Source: a virus
Length of the DNA: 64,000 bases
Reading direction: 5' to 3' (one strand)
Virus record (IMG/VR): IMGVR_UViG_3300031227_009907
Coordinates: 1 to 64,000 of that record
The translations under genes were made by a program, and so were the position numbers. Shown piece after piece: positions 39,485 through 47,869 of the stretch (its first letter is position 1; every line of letters begins with the position of its first letter). The notes under the pieces are model-generated. The model did no database searches, had not been told where the DNA came from, and was given only the letters and a program-made list of their open reading frames with translations.

Positions 39485-41200
39485 ATGCAATTGTTAAGCC
39501 TTAAATTACATAATATATTTTGTTACAAAGATGTAGAACTATCTTTTAATGATATGTCTTCAGGGACTGTGTTGGTGTGTGGGCAAAAAGACGGGGATAT
39601 GAAAGCCTCTAATTATTCAGGGAAAACATCTTTATTCGAGGCTATTACGTGGGCGTTGTATGGACAGGTCTATAAGGCGAAAGGAGAGATAAGAAGCGGT
39701 ACTACAAGGGCTCTTAAGGTGCTGAGGTCGGGGAGTAAGCAGGGTTGGGCCGTATTGTCGTTTATGATCGATAATCATAAAGTGGTTGTTAAGCGTTCAT
39801 GTTCCGGAACTGTTAAAATATCTGAAGGGGATAAAGAACATAGTTTCTCAAGGGTAACGAAAGCTAATGAATATATCGAAAAAAATATTATTAGGATGAG
39901 CTTCGATGCTTGGATTAATAGTATTATGTTTAGTGGTGAGAGATTTGCTAATTTTCTTTCCCTTAGTTCATCTCAGAGGAAACAGGTATTGGAGGAGGCA
40001 ATCCGTGTTGAAATACTAAGGAAGGCGGGAGATATTGTCGGGAAGAAATTGAAGTCAGAGGCTATTAAATTAGATGATATTGACAAACGAAAGCAAAATA
40101 TAAGCGGGAGAATAACAACCTATAAAAAGCTTATTGGTGAATATGGTGTAAAGGATTTTCAAGGAGAAAGAGAACGTATAATTAATGAAATTGCTAAATT
40201 AGAGTGCGACAGTAGGAAGAATAAGAAGGAATACAGGAGGGTCGAGAAGAAACTATACTCCCTTGACAATGAAAAGGCTTTGTTGGGGGCACATAGAAAA
40301 GGGGGGTATGCTGAGAAGAAAGTGAAAGAGGGTTTTGCAAGTCTTGTGTCTAAAAATCCAGCCATGTGTCCTATTTGTGGGCATGATGCCGGAAGAAAAC
40401 TTCCTGATATGATATTGTCTTTTATGGATAGACTTTGCGCTTTATGCTTTGGTCCTAGCGATGTTGGTAAAATTGAGATTTTAAATAAGAAGCAGGAGGC
40501 TGTTGAGCGTGTTTTTACAAAATTAGAAGAGAATGAAAGAGCTTTTACTGATAAGATTTATTCCCTACATGAACGCTTAAAAGATTTTGATAAACTGTTA
40601 TCTCTAATTAAGGCGAAGGATGACTACAAGAAAAACTTGAGGAGCCTTTCTATAGGTTATCGAAAACAAGCCATACTCTGCGATGAGGTGCTTCGTCCGT
40701 CTGTGCGGGTGCTTGGAGTGGATGGGGCTGTCAATGTGGCCTTAGAGGCGATCTGTGGTAGTATTCTCAATACCCGTCCCAATGAATACCTTGCCCAGAT
40801 TGATTGTCCTTTCCGTGTAAAGTTTGTGCTAGATAATAAACTTCACATATTTGTTGTCCGAGGGAAGGAAGAGGCTGACATAAGGAGTCTATCGACGAGC
40901 GAGAAAGTAATCTTGTCGATAGCAATTTCCCTGGCCCTTGGTGATATTTTTATTACCTATAGTAGGCCAGTGAATTTTATTGTTTATGATGAGCCGTTTA
41001 TATGCGTAGACATTAAAAATAGTGAAAAGATAATGGATTTGTTCAAGGGAATAGCTAGAGAGTGGGGGATACTCGTATTTATCATTTCTAATAGATTTGA
41101 CATCATTAGTATACATAAAAATTCTCCTTGTGTTTTTGTGGACAATAACAACGGCATATCTGATGTTAGTTATTTAAATAGGGTCCCTGTAAATAATTAA
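39485..41200 (+). CDS. SbcC/Rad50-like ATPase
   Basis: 571 residues. The Walker A region is NYSGKTSLFEAITWALYG. A central coiled coil carries the zinc-hook motif CPICGHDAG. The signature LSTSEKVILSIAISLALGD and the Walker B FIVYDEPFICVD complete the ABC ATPase. It is shorter than bacterial SbcC (about 1000 residues), close to T4 gp46. Paired with the SbcD-like gene at 38122. Confidence 0.88.
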   Translation: MQLLSLKLHNIFCYKDVELSFNDMSSGTVLVCGQKDGDMKASNYSGKTSLFEAITWALYGQVYKAKGEIRSGTTRALKVLRSGSKQGWAVLSFMIDNHKVVVKRSCSGTVKISEGDKEHSFSRVTKANEYIEKNIIRMSFDAWINSIMFSGERFANFLSLSSSQRKQVLEEAIRVEILRKAGDIVGKKLKSEAIKLDDIDKRKQNISGRITTYKKLIGEYGVKDFQGERERIINEIAKLECDSRKNKKEYRRVEKKLYSLDNEKALLGAHRKGGYAEKKVKEGFASLVSKNPAMCPICGHDAGRKLPDMILSFMDRLCALCFGPSDVGKIEILNKKQEAVERVFTKLEENERAFTDKIYSLHERLKDFDKLLSLIKAKDDYKKNLRSLSIGYRKQAILCDEVLRPSVRVLGVDGAVNVALEAICGSILNTRPNEYLAQIDCPFRVKFVLDNKLHIFVVRGKEEADIRSLSTSEKVILSIAISLALGDIFITYSRPVNFIVYDEPFICVDIKNSEKIMDLFKGIAREWGILVFIISNRFDIISIHKNSPCVFVDNNNGISDVSYLNRVPVNN

Positions 41201-41214
41201 TAAGGGAGAGGAAT

Positions 41215-41433
41215 GTGAGGAGGCACGTAGATGAAGATGACGAACTATCTTTTGGTGAATTGTTGGATGAGGATGAAGAACTGGTATGTGGGGAATATGA
41301 CATTGAAGAGAGGTATAAAAGAAATGTTGATTTGGAGGGGAGTATTTTTGTTTGCGGTGTAGCTCTTGTGGGGCTTATTGTTCTTGCTGTAATAGCTTTG
41401 GTTGTTAGAAAAAATAATAATGAAAAAGAATAA
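41215..41433 (+). CDS. Small single-pass membrane protein
   Basis: 72 residues, GTG start with AAGGGAGAGG. The acidic N-terminal half is probably cytoplasmic or disordered, then IFVCGVALVGLIVLAVIALV is one membrane helix with a short basic tail. It overlaps the exonuclease gene by 14 nt. The function is unknown. Confidence 0.55.
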   Translation: MRRHVDEDDELSFGELLDEDEELVCGEYDIEERYKRNVDLEGSIFVCGVALVGLIVLAVIALVVRKNNNEKE

Positions 41434-42397
41434 TAGATATCTATTTGTTGATGGCAACTACCTGATGCACAGGTCTTTTCATTCCATCAGTGGCCTTGAG
41501 TCGTCAGATGGGATTGCCACCAATGCAATATATGGGTTTTTGAAGACATTTATGATGGTTTTAAGGAGGTTTTCTCCTGGGCGTATTCTTGTTGCATGGG
41601 ATTGCATGAGAGAGGAAAATGCAAGAGTAATGTGGACCAAGAAATTGCTTAAGGAGGGGAAGATAAAGAAGTCTTATAAGTCTTCTCGTGGTAAGGCGAA
41701 TAAAGGAGATGACTTATATACTCAGTTTGATTACACGAAGAAGATATTAGGTTTGCTTGGTGTTAGCCAGCTTATGATAAATCATTTTGAGGCAGATGAT
41801 ATAATCGCTGGGGCTGTGAGTGCCGTTAGTCTTACAAAATTAAAGGCACATGAGATTATTATTTTAACAGGAGATAAAGATTACGTTCAATTACTGTCAT
41901 TCCCAAATGTTAGGCTGTGTTTTTATGATGTTTCTAAAAAAGAATGGGTAGTTTATGAAAGTGGGGATATTATTGATGGGGTCAAACCTGAAGATTGGGT
42001 TTATTATGGTAGCTTAATGGGGGATGCGTCAGATGATATCCCTGGTGTCCCTGGTATAGGTCCTGCTAAGGCTAAAGTGCTCATGGAGCATGTTGCTTAT
42101 GAGGATATTCTTAGGTATAATTCTTTAAGTGTTTTAGACAGGGCCTGTTTTAGGACAGGGCATTCTGAGAATGTGTTAAAGATTTTTGATGCGGTAATGA
42201 AGAATTATGAATTATTTATTACAAGTAGGGCATTAAAAGAGATGAAGGGGGATGTTTTACGTAAAAGTGAAAAATTAATAGGCTGTAATTTTAGGCTAAA
42301 AAAACCCTCTGTTAAAGCTCTTGGAGAAATTTTCAATGAATTAGATATGAATGAAATTACTCCGCTTCACCTTATTAGATGTACTGGGAGGCTGTAA
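41420..42397 (+). CDS. 5'-3' exonuclease / FEN-like nuclease
   Basis: 325 residues from the ATG at 41420. FVDGNYLMHRSFHSI holds the first metal-binding Asp. HFEADDIIAGAV, ILTGDKDYVQLL and GDASDDIPGVPGIGPAKAKV are the acidic clusters and the H3TH motif. It probably removes RNA primers or processes flaps, a job PolA's exonuclease domain does in bacteria. Family length is typical (T5 exonuclease, T4 RNase H size). Confidence 0.88.
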   Translation: MKKNNRYLFVDGNYLMHRSFHSISGLESSDGIATNAIYGFLKTFMMVLRRFSPGRILVAWDCMREENARVMWTKKLLKEGKIKKSYKSSRGKANKGDDLYTQFDYTKKILGLLGVSQLMINHFEADDIIAGAVSAVSLTKLKAHEIIILTGDKDYVQLLSFPNVRLCFYDVSKKEWVVYESGDIIDGVKPEDWVYYGSLMGDASDDIPGVPGIGPAKAKVLMEHVAYEDILRYNSLSVLDRACFRTGHSENVLKIFDAVMKNYELFITSRALKEMKGDVLRKSEKLIGCNFRLKKPSVKALGEIFNELDMNEITPLHLIRCTGRL

Positions 42398-42399
42398 AA

Positions 42400-42945
42400 A
42401 TGAAGAAGTATCTAGGATTTGTTGGGTTTGATCCAGGGACAAAAGGGGGCGCTATTGCGTTGTTGGTTTCCCCAAGGAGAGAAAAGGAAAAGGTAAGTTT
42501 TGTTAAGTCTTTGGATTTTCACCTTGTTCCTACGTTGGGCGGAAGAAAAGATTGTGTGGATGTATATTGGTTGAATGATGTTCTTCAGAAATGGAATGAG
42601 CACAAGAATATATCCATAGAAATGGTTGCTATTGAGGATGTTCACGCTTTCCCTAAGCAGGGGGTGGCGAGTGCTTTTTGGTTTGGGGATAGTTTTGGGG
42701 CGATCAAGAGTGCTGTAGCGGCCATTAGAGCCCCCTGTAAGCTTGTTACTCCTGCGAGATGGCAGAAGGCCACCATTGGTAAAAGGGCTGGAGGAAACCA
42801 TGAGTTAATACGTTCTGAGGCGATAAGGATGTTTCCCGATGTTGACTTGAGTAATAAAGGGGACCACAATAGAGCGTGTGCGCTAATGCTTGCGAAGTAT
42901 GCTAAAATGGGTTATTATGGAGAAATTATAGATGGTAAAAAATAG
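42400..42945 (+). CDS. RuvC-like Holliday junction resolvase
   Basis: 181 residues from the ATG at 42400 with GGGAGG upstream. FDPGTKGGAIALL has the first catalytic Asp, VAIEDVHAFPKQGVAS the catalytic Glu, and NKGDHNRACALMLAKYA the C-terminal acidic pair. This matches phage RuvC-like resolvases that cut branched DNA before packaging. Confidence 0.8.
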   Translation: MKKYLGFVGFDPGTKGGAIALLVSPRREKEKVSFVKSLDFHLVPTLGGRKDCVDVYWLNDVLQKWNEHKNISIEMVAIEDVHAFPKQGVASAFWFGDSFGAIKSAVAAIRAPCKLVTPARWQKATIGKRAGGNHELIRSEAIRMFPDVDLSNKGDHNRACALMLAKYAKMGYYGEIIDGKK

Positions 42946-42980
42946 AGTTAAAGCCGATAATCTATTTAAGGGGTGTTTGA

Positions 42981-43181
42981 ATGAACTCCTATGTAAGTAT
43001 TGAAATTGCTAAGGGAGGATATTGTTGGTGTATTGATTTTGTATCAGAGGGTGTGTGTATTGACATGGATTGCGATGAAATTTATACTACTAAAAAAGGA
43101 GCTATCAGGGGTTGTAAAAAATGGTTGAAGAAAATTGATCTGAAGGCGGTATGGGAACATAATGGTGAGGCTTTTAATTAA
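42981..43181 (+). CDS. Small protein, distant member of the 33.7-34.7 kb family
   Basis: 66 residues. GGYCWCIDFVSEGV aligns with the WxWTI strand and IYTTKKGAIRGCKKWLKKID with the Y-x-S...A..RWxKK helix of the tandem family. It is about 8.3 kb away and more diverged. Confidence 0.5.
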   Translation: MNSYVSIEIAKGGYCWCIDFVSEGVCIDMDCDEIYTTKKGAIRGCKKWLKKIDLKAVWEHNGEAFN

Positions 43182-43193
43182 AAGGAGTTAGAG

Positions 43194-43463
43194 ATGGCGG
43201 ATGGAAATAGGAACCAGTTTGTTATCTTTTTTAAGTCGGGATCATTTGTAAGGGTTATGTCCAGTATTGATCTTGTGCAAAAGTTTAGTGTAGCTAAAGC
43301 GGCTAAAGAGGACCAGTTCCTTGTAGCAACGACTAGCGGGGATGTTGTTGGCATGATTTCAACGGACATAGATGCGATTGTAAATTCTAATGTTACTACA
43401 TTTAATTATTCTAGGGCTGGTGGACACCCAATGCAGAGGCCGTATAACAGTGAGAGAACCTAA
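43194..43463 (+). CDS. Hypothetical protein
   Basis: 89 residues, AAAAGGAG before the ATG. The pattern FVIFFKSGSFVRVMSSIDLV is beta-rich. No family is recognised. Confidence 0.5.
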   Translation: MADGNRNQFVIFFKSGSFVRVMSSIDLVQKFSVAKAAKEDQFLVATTSGDVVGMISTDIDAIVNSNVTTFNYSRAGGHPMQRPYNSERT

Positions 43464-43477
43464 GAGGGAACAGTAAA

Positions 43478-43804
43478 ATGGGTATTATTGACATTAGCGT
43501 AGTTGGTGTAACATTTGGTGATCGTCCCAATAAGATTAAAAGAATTTCTGAGGCCGTTGATAAAGGAAAAACAATTGATGTATCCTTGAAACCAGTAAAA
43601 AATGAATATGACCCCATGGCTGTTGCTGTGTGCTACATGGAAAATGGGAAGAGTGTTCAGGTTGGATTTGTCCCGAAAGAGATAGCGGGCCTTATAAGGA
43701 TGGCTTTACACGATAATATGGTTAAGAAAGTTGTATTGGATGATGTTGGATATGATGAGCAGAAGAAGATTCCTTGGATGCGTATAAAAGTAGGAATGGG
43801 ATAA
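43478..43804 (+). CDS. HIRAN-domain protein
   Basis: 108 residues that are almost only a HIRAN domain: VVGVTFGDRPNKIKRI, DVSLKPVKNEYDPMAVAV, KSVQVGFVPKEIAGLI. In HLTF-type helicases HIRAN binds 3'-ssDNA ends at stalled forks. A stand-alone phage copy may sense damaged or stalled DNA together with the SNF2 helicase encoded separately at 12203, but that link is inference. Confidence 0.75.
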   Translation: MGIIDISVVGVTFGDRPNKIKRISEAVDKGKTIDVSLKPVKNEYDPMAVAVCYMENGKSVQVGFVPKEIAGLIRMALHDNMVKKVVLDDVGYDEQKKIPWMRIKVGMG

Positions 43805-44016
43805 TGGAAATATATGTGGGAGATGGAGCTGTTAAGAAATTGAATGAGATGACACAAGACTGCGAAGAACGGCATGAAGCTGGATGGCCTATTAAGTGTG
43901 CTAATTGTGGAGCATATTATTCTCCTGATGAGGATTGGCAAGATCACACAGTTTGTTCGCTTGAATGTAGTGCGGATTATGCTGCTTATTTAAATGGGGT
44001 TATCGCAGGATTTTAG
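43804..44016 (+). CDS. Small zinc-ribbon protein
   Basis: 70 residues; its ATG overlaps the HIRAN stop (TAATG). KCANCGAYYSPDEDWQDHTV then CSLECSADY form a probable zinc site. The function is unknown. Confidence 0.55.
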   Translation: MEIYVGDGAVKKLNEMTQDCEERHEAGWPIKCANCGAYYSPDEDWQDHTVCSLECSADYAAYLNGVIAGF

Positions 44017-44049
44017 TTGTATAATTAGTTTTTAGAATAGGATAATACG

Positions 44050-44334
44050 ATGAAAAACTGTCCGAAATGTGGGGCGTTAGCAGTTCTTTTCGCTGATTAC
44101 GAAAAGAATGATCTCTCGGCTCTTGGGTTACGATGTTTAGATAGGTGTGGGTGGATGCGCACTATGGCGGATGTTGAAGCCGAGAATGTTAAGCTTAAAT
44201 CTGAGATAAAAGATGTCTTTAAAGGATTAAAAGAAATTTTATCGCCCATGAGCCTTTGTTTAACAGGAGGCGTAGAATGGAATAGTTTAAAAATACAACT
44301 AAATAATGTCTTGTGTAGAATCAATACCGAATAA
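44050..44334 (+). CDS. Small zinc-finger/coiled-coil protein
   Basis: 94 residues. NCPKCGALAVLF and LRCLDRCGWMRT make a Lar-like zinc site; VEAENVKLKSEIKDVFKGLK is a coiled coil. The function is unknown. Confidence 0.55.
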   Translation: MKNCPKCGALAVLFADYEKNDLSALGLRCLDRCGWMRTMADVEAENVKLKSEIKDVFKGLKEILSPMSLCLTGGVEWNSLKIQLNNVLCRINTE

Positions 44335-44372
44335 ATAGGCGTAGGGTGCATTTAAAGGTGGAGATAGGATAG

Positions 44373-44501
44373 ATGCCTAAGATTATTTATGTAGAAAAAG
44401 CTTTTCGACCTGATAGTCTTTTAATGATTGACAAAGCTAAGGAAGGGGATGATCGTAAAAAATTAAAAGAAGTGTCTAAATTAGTTTTTAGGAGAGAATG
44501 A
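44373..44501 (+). CDS. Very small hypothetical protein
   Basis: 42 residues, charged (LMIDKAKEGDDRKKLKEVSK), with GGTGGAGATAGG upstream of the ATG. The ribosome site is good but the length is small. Confidence 0.4.
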   Translation: MPKIIYVEKAFRPDSLLMIDKAKEGDDRKKLKEVSKLVFRRE

Positions 44502-44544
44502 AAGGCTATAGGATGAAAGGACGGAGGTTACAGAAATGAACATG

Positions 44545-44663
44545 GGCGCGGGTGGCGCAATGCGCCGGATCGCAGATGAGTCTTATGCTGACGACGGGAT
44601 GGTCATATGCACCCGCCCGCTGGAGCCGGTTGGGGAAAGCCGGTGCCCGCGCCTTGTTTTTTT
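44545..44663 (+). ncRNA. GC-rich structured RNA candidate ending in a U-tract
   Basis: GGCGCGGG at 44545-44552 pairs with CCCGCGCC at 44646-44653, closing about 100 nt. Inside are GGCGC-AAT-GCGCC, GGGATG-GTCATAT-GCACCC-like pairing and GCCGG-TTGGGGAAAG-CCGGT. TTGTTTTTTT follows, as in an intrinsic terminator. A 46-codon frame (44536-44676) also runs through it. The GC content contrasts sharply with the flanks. It could be a terminator, a structured RNA or a foreign insert. Confidence 0.45.
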
Positions 44664-44677
44664 AAAGGAGACGTAGA

Positions 44678-44932
44678 ATGAGCGTATTATCTAATGTTAT
44701 GGAACTTGTGCAACAGCGAGCAGATACTGGCAAGCAGCAAATTAATGCGGCAGACGTGAGTCGTGTTTTGCGGTGTTTTTGGGATGTAGTGTTTAGCGAT
44801 CAGATTACAGATGAAGAGTATGACCAGGTACAGGCAGATGCGCTTAGACTTTGGAAGAAACGACAAGCAAGGATGTTGTGGGAAGATGACTGTGAAGTGA
44901 CACTCATTAAAATGGGGAAGCCCAAAACTTAA
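44678..44932 (+). CDS. Hypothetical protein
   Basis: 84 residues, AAAGGAGACGTAGA before the ATG. Helical (NVMELVQQRADTGKQQINAA) with a DVSRVLRCFWDVVFSD segment. Possibly a small DNA-binding protein; not recognised. Confidence 0.5.
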   Translation: MSVLSNVMELVQQRADTGKQQINAADVSRVLRCFWDVVFSDQITDEEYDQVQADALRLWKKRQARMLWEDDCEVTLIKMGKPKT

Positions 44933-44959
44933 TAAATAAGCAGATAGAGGAGAATAGGG

Positions 44960-45391
44960 GTGGATGTCGTTCCTGAGGTTAAAAGACAGACTAAGACTTG
45001 TATAGTTTGCCGACAAACTAAACCTATTTCTGATTTTTATGCAAAATCACGTAAGTGTGGCGGCTTTTTTACCGAGTGCAAGGAGTGTTTCAAGGAACGA
45101 GTTAGAATAAATTATGCACATATACATAATTTTGGTTATACCCGTGGGACAGTTATAACTCAAGAGGTTATTGGGAAAAAACTAGGAATAACTCCGCAAG
45201 GAGTGTCTGTAATAGAACGGCGTGCTCTTAAAAAGTTGGCTAAAGCTTTTAGGATTTTAGAGGATGGGAGTGTTGATGAACGGGAGAGCATGGTAATGAG
45301 GGTGGCATTAAGTATGGGGGAGAACTGGGAACGGCAACATAAGGACCGACTTATAATTAGCAAGGAGAATAAAATTGCCCAACAAACCTAA
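44960..45391 (+). CDS. Zinc-finger plus sigma region 4-like regulator
   Basis: 143 residues, GTG start after AGAGGAG. CIVCRQTKPISDFYAKSRKC then CKECFKERVRINY is an HNH-like zinc-binding module lacking the nuclease residues. VITQEVIGKKLGITPQGVSV followed by IERRALKKLAKAF is a helix-turn-helix very like sigma70 region 4. It could be a transcription regulator or an anti-host sigma-mimic. The C-terminus is basic. Confidence 0.65.
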   Translation: MDVVPEVKRQTKTCIVCRQTKPISDFYAKSRKCGGFFTECKECFKERVRINYAHIHNFGYTRGTVITQEVIGKKLGITPQGVSVIERRALKKLAKAFRILEDGSVDERESMVMRVALSMGENWERQHKDRLIISKENKIAQQT

Positions 45392-46310
45392 AGAATTGGA
45401 TTATGTAGAATTACGAGATAAACTAGATAAAGATAGGTTTGTTCTTGTTAGACTTCAAAAAACTCCTGATCCAAAGGAAGGACAGATTGTTTTAGAAATT
45501 AAGAACAGGTCTCAGAAAGTATCTGAATCTTTAAAAACTATAAAGGATAAAGAAAAAGAGGAAGATAAAGACAATAGAGAACTAGATGAAATATTTGAAT
45601 ATGTGAAAGAGAACCTATCGAGGGCGGCTACGGTCTTGGTCCTTATGAAGGCCGACGCAAAGCGTTCCGGGCCTAGTTCGAGGGGGCAGGAGACCTATGT
45701 GGGGAGCGTAGTGCATCAACCTAGCGAGTCTATTACGGGAGAAGGCTCTAAGCCTAAACAAACAAAAGAGGAAAATATAGCGGCTGTATTGATAGAGGAT
45801 GCAAAAAGAAAGGCTGCTATTTATAGAAATAAGCTTGATGCTTATGTAAAGACAATTCCAACATTAAGGGCCGATGAAGTAGTTCAGGTGGTAGGATACT
45901 TTAAAAATACAATTTTAGCTTTAAGTGAGATAAAAAAGCAACTCATTAAATATAAAGACGAGAAGGGGGCACAGGGAGCTATTGATGTTATTGATGAATT
46001 AATTAAGGACTGCAATAAGGGGATTGGGGGAACGGAAAGAAAAGGAGAACATGTAGTAAGCAAAACAATGAGGAAAGCATTAGATTGTACAGAGAAGTTA
46101 ATTAGTTCCGTAGAGAATGACTATATGGGGCTTAATAGGGCGAACCTTGAATCACGAATAAGAGATTTTCGTCAAATTATTGTAGTTTTTAGTAAGTTTA
46201 GGAGTCTTTCTCAAATGGGAGAAGAAAATAGAAAAAGGAGTGTGAATCTTGGAAGTCGCGTTGGAGTTCTTTTGAAGAGAATGCAAAGGCGTTTTGCAAA
46301 GTTAGGATAA
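45375..46310 (+). CDS. Hypothetical coiled-coil protein
   Basis: 311 residues from a TTG with CAAGGAG upstream. Largely helical and charged, with a coiled coil near residues 45-75 (VSESLKTIKDKEKEEDKDNR) and several long helices later. A disordered middle (GEGSKPKQTKEEN). No family is recognised. Being upstream of terminase, it could be a packaging or scaffold accessory, but nothing in the sequence shows this. Confidence 0.5.
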   Translation: MPNKPKELDYVELRDKLDKDRFVLVRLQKTPDPKEGQIVLEIKNRSQKVSESLKTIKDKEKEEDKDNRELDEIFEYVKENLSRAATVLVLMKADAKRSGPSSRGQETYVGSVVHQPSESITGEGSKPKQTKEENIAAVLIEDAKRKAAIYRNKLDAYVKTIPTLRADEVVQVVGYFKNTILALSEIKKQLIKYKDEKGAQGAIDVIDELIKDCNKGIGGTERKGEHVVSKTMRKALDCTEKLISSVENDYMGLNRANLESRIRDFRQIIVVFSKFRSLSQMGEENRKRSVNLGSRVGVLLKRMQRRFAKLG

Positions 46311-46328
46311 AGTAATGGGACACAAGTA

Positions 46329-46610
46329 ATGAGTGAGCCGAACCCCTGGGAACTACCGGGCGAGGAACTGGACGAGGCGGTGGCGAAAGCGAAAGGGTGG
46401 GTGGAAGACCCCAGCTGGTATTGGGAGCTCGGCCGCCCCTGGCTGCTGTGGAGAGAGATCAGGGTACACATGTTGATTCTCTACGCACAAGGAGCCCACA
46501 GAATAGCTCCATACCGGCACCCAACTCTAGATTTTGGACCGCTCTCCCCCGAGGCCGTCACCCGCGCCTGGCTGTGGTGGTGGTATCACCAGGAGGACAA
46601 AGAGAAATAA
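46329..46610 (+). CDS. Phage ABA-sandwich-like protein, GC-rich cargo
   Basis: 93 residues. LPGEELDEAVAKAKGW at the start fits the phage ABA-sandwich/DUF2591-type families, with Trp-rich strands and the end AVTRAWLWWWYHQEDKEK. GC content is far above the flanks. Its stop is at the beginning of the DNA methyltransferase. Its 3' end recurs at 47452-47485 in a truncated remnant. Confidence 0.6.
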   Translation: MSEPNPWELPGEELDEAVAKAKGWVEDPSWYWELGRPWLLWREIRVHMLILYAQGAHRIAPYRHPTLDFGPLSPEAVTRAWLWWWYHQEDKEK

Positions 46611-47374
46611 ATAAAAATTGTAGAATAATTTGTGGTGATTGTGAGAAGGTTATTTGCTGGTTTCCCAATGAAGTAATAGACCTTGTTGTTACTTCCCCGC
46701 CATACAATGTAGGGCTTGGGGAAAATAAATATAATAAACGGGGGTATGATCTTTATAATGATAAAAAAGGGTTTAAGGATTATATTGAATGGCTAAAAAG
46801 CGTATTTTCTTTGCTGAAACCTAAAATGAGAAAAGGAGGGCGTATTTGCATCAATGTTGGAGATGGGAAGAATGGAAAGGTCCCAACGCATGTATTCATT
46901 TCTTCTTTTATGATGAGTATTGGATATTTGCCTATTTCTATAATTGTTTGGGATAAGAAAGAAACGAGCAATAGAGCTAGTTGGGGAAGTTGGTTGTCGC
47001 CTTCGTGCCCTAGTTTTCCCCGGCCATTTGAATATATTTTAATATTTGCCAATGAAACAAGAAAGCTTTGTGTAAACGGGGAAACAGACCTTATTAAAGA
47101 AGAGTTTATAAAGTATTCTTATGGTTTATGGGAGTTTAGTGGAGAGAAAAAGGGAAGGGTTGGGCATCCCGCTCCTTTTCCAGAAGAGTTGCCATACAGG
47201 CTTATAAAGATGTTGTCATGGAAGAGGTCTGTTGTTTTTGATCCATTTTGTGGGAGTGGAACAACCTGTGTGGTGGCTAATAAACTGGGAAGGAAAACCG
47301 TTGGCATAGATATATCAGAAGAATATTGCAAGATAGCTAGGGATAGGATTGAGCAGTCTGAAAAGGAGAAATAA
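46607..47374 (+). CDS. Site-specific DNA methyltransferase (amino-methyltransferase, N6A/N4C)
   Basis: About 255 residues. VVTSPPYNVGLG is the catalytic motif IV and VVFDPFCGSGTTCVVANKLG the SAM motif I near the C-terminus, giving the beta-class order. No ATG, GTG or TTG lies in frame between the upstream cargo gene and motif IV. The codon best placed at the domain start is ATA at 46607, 10 nt after AGGAGG; in-frame GTG codons near 46572 lie inside the cargo gene. It may protect phage DNA from restriction. The end RIEQSEKEK recurs downstream. Confidence 0.8.
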   Translation: MNKNCRIICGDCEKVICWFPNEVIDLVVTSPPYNVGLGENKYNKRGYDLYNDKKGFKDYIEWLKSVFSLLKPKMRKGGRICINVGDGKNGKVPTHVFISSFMMSIGYLPISIIVWDKKETSNRASWGSWLSPSCPSFPRPFEYILIFANETRKLCVNGETDLIKEEFIKYSYGLWEFSGEKKGRVGHPAPFPEELPYRLIKMLSWKRSVVFDPFCGSGTTCVVANKLGRKTVGIDISEEYCKIARDRIEQSEKEK

Positions 47375-47375
47375 A

Positions 47376-47428
47376 ATTCCTATTACAAGGTTGTGGCAAT
47401 TGGCAGGAGTATTAGTGGGGAGGGAAAA
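47376..47428 (+). pseudogene. Truncated start of a DUF4326-like gene
   Basis: After AAAAGGAGAAATAAA, ATTCCTATTACAAGGTTGTGG matches the start of the intact gene at 47596 (ATTCTTATTACTAAGGTTGTG). It then diverges and stops at about 47431. It seems to be the original gene start cut by an insertion. Confidence 0.6.
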
Positions 47429-47491
47429 ATGAGCACAGTAGAGAAACTGAATTGGCTGTGGTGGTGGTATCACCAGGAGGACAAGCCGTGA
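47429..47491 (+). pseudogene. Remnant fusing two cargo-gene ends
   Basis: 20 codons: STVEKLN resembles the start of the cargo gene at 47870 (VIEKLD) and WLWWWYHQEDK is the end of the cargo gene at 46329. The central part is missing. The preceding AGTGGGGAGGG could be its ribosome site. Confidence 0.6.
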
Positions 47492-47534
47492 AGCCGAAAA
47501 CCGACATGGTCTACAAAATAGTACGACGCAAGGG

Positions 47535-47589
47535 CGGTGAGGAGTGTGTGAAATAGCCTGGAATAGAATTGAGCAAGCAGAAAAGGAGG
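47535..47589. repeat. 55-nt direct repeat, copy 1
   Basis: It begins CGGTGAGGAGTGTGTGAAAT and ends AAGCAGAAAAGGAGG, with two mismatches to 48246-48300. The part ATAGAATTGAGCAAGCAGAA resembles the methyltransferase 3' end, here decoded as IAWNRIEQAEK-like. It carries the ribosome site for the gene at 47596. Confidence 0.9.
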
Positions 47590-47595
47590 TAGAAA

Positions 47596-47868
47596 ATTCT
47601 TATTACTAAGGTTGTGAATGTAAGGGCAGGGGGATGCGACGTATATATCGGGCGTCCTTCGATATGGGGGAATCCATTTATTGTTGGCAAACATGGAACA
47701 CGGGAAGAGGTTATAAAGAAGCATGAGGCGTATTTACGGAAGAATCTTTACTTGATTGCTAATTTATATAAGCTTGCTGGGAAGCGGATAGGGTGCTATT
47801 GTGCCCCTAAGCCTTGTCATGGTGATAATTATATAAAGCTTATACATGAATTTGGATTGGATTTATAG
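47596..47868 (+). CDS. DUF4326-like protein with probable ATT start
   Basis: 90 residues if the ATT at 47596, 6 nt after GGAGG, is the start; a GTG at 47614 would lose the ITKVV lead and has no good ribosome site. KVVNVRAGGCDVYIGRPSIW, GNPFIVGKHGTREEVI and IGCYCAPKPCHGDNYIKLI match DUF4326, a small domain of unknown function with conserved Cys/His near its end. Family members normally begin just before (T)KVVNVR, which favours the ATT. Confidence 0.75.
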   Translation: MLITKVVNVRAGGCDVYIGRPSIWGNPFIVGKHGTREEVIKKHEAYLRKNLYLIANLYKLAGKRIGCYCAPKPCHGDNYIKLIHEFGLDL

Positions 47869-47869
47869 T

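Noticed and set aside
44565-44600. Hammerhead-ribozyme-like string CAGATGAGTC...GACGAC in the GC-rich element
   Set aside because: The core needs CUGAUGA and GAAA; here the first U is A and the second box reads GACG, so self-cleavage is unlikely.
46397-46606. Methyltransferase N-terminal extension from the ATG at 46397
   Set aside because: It overlaps the GC-rich cargo gene in another frame and has low-complexity, Pro/Arg-rich sequence unlike a methyltransferase.
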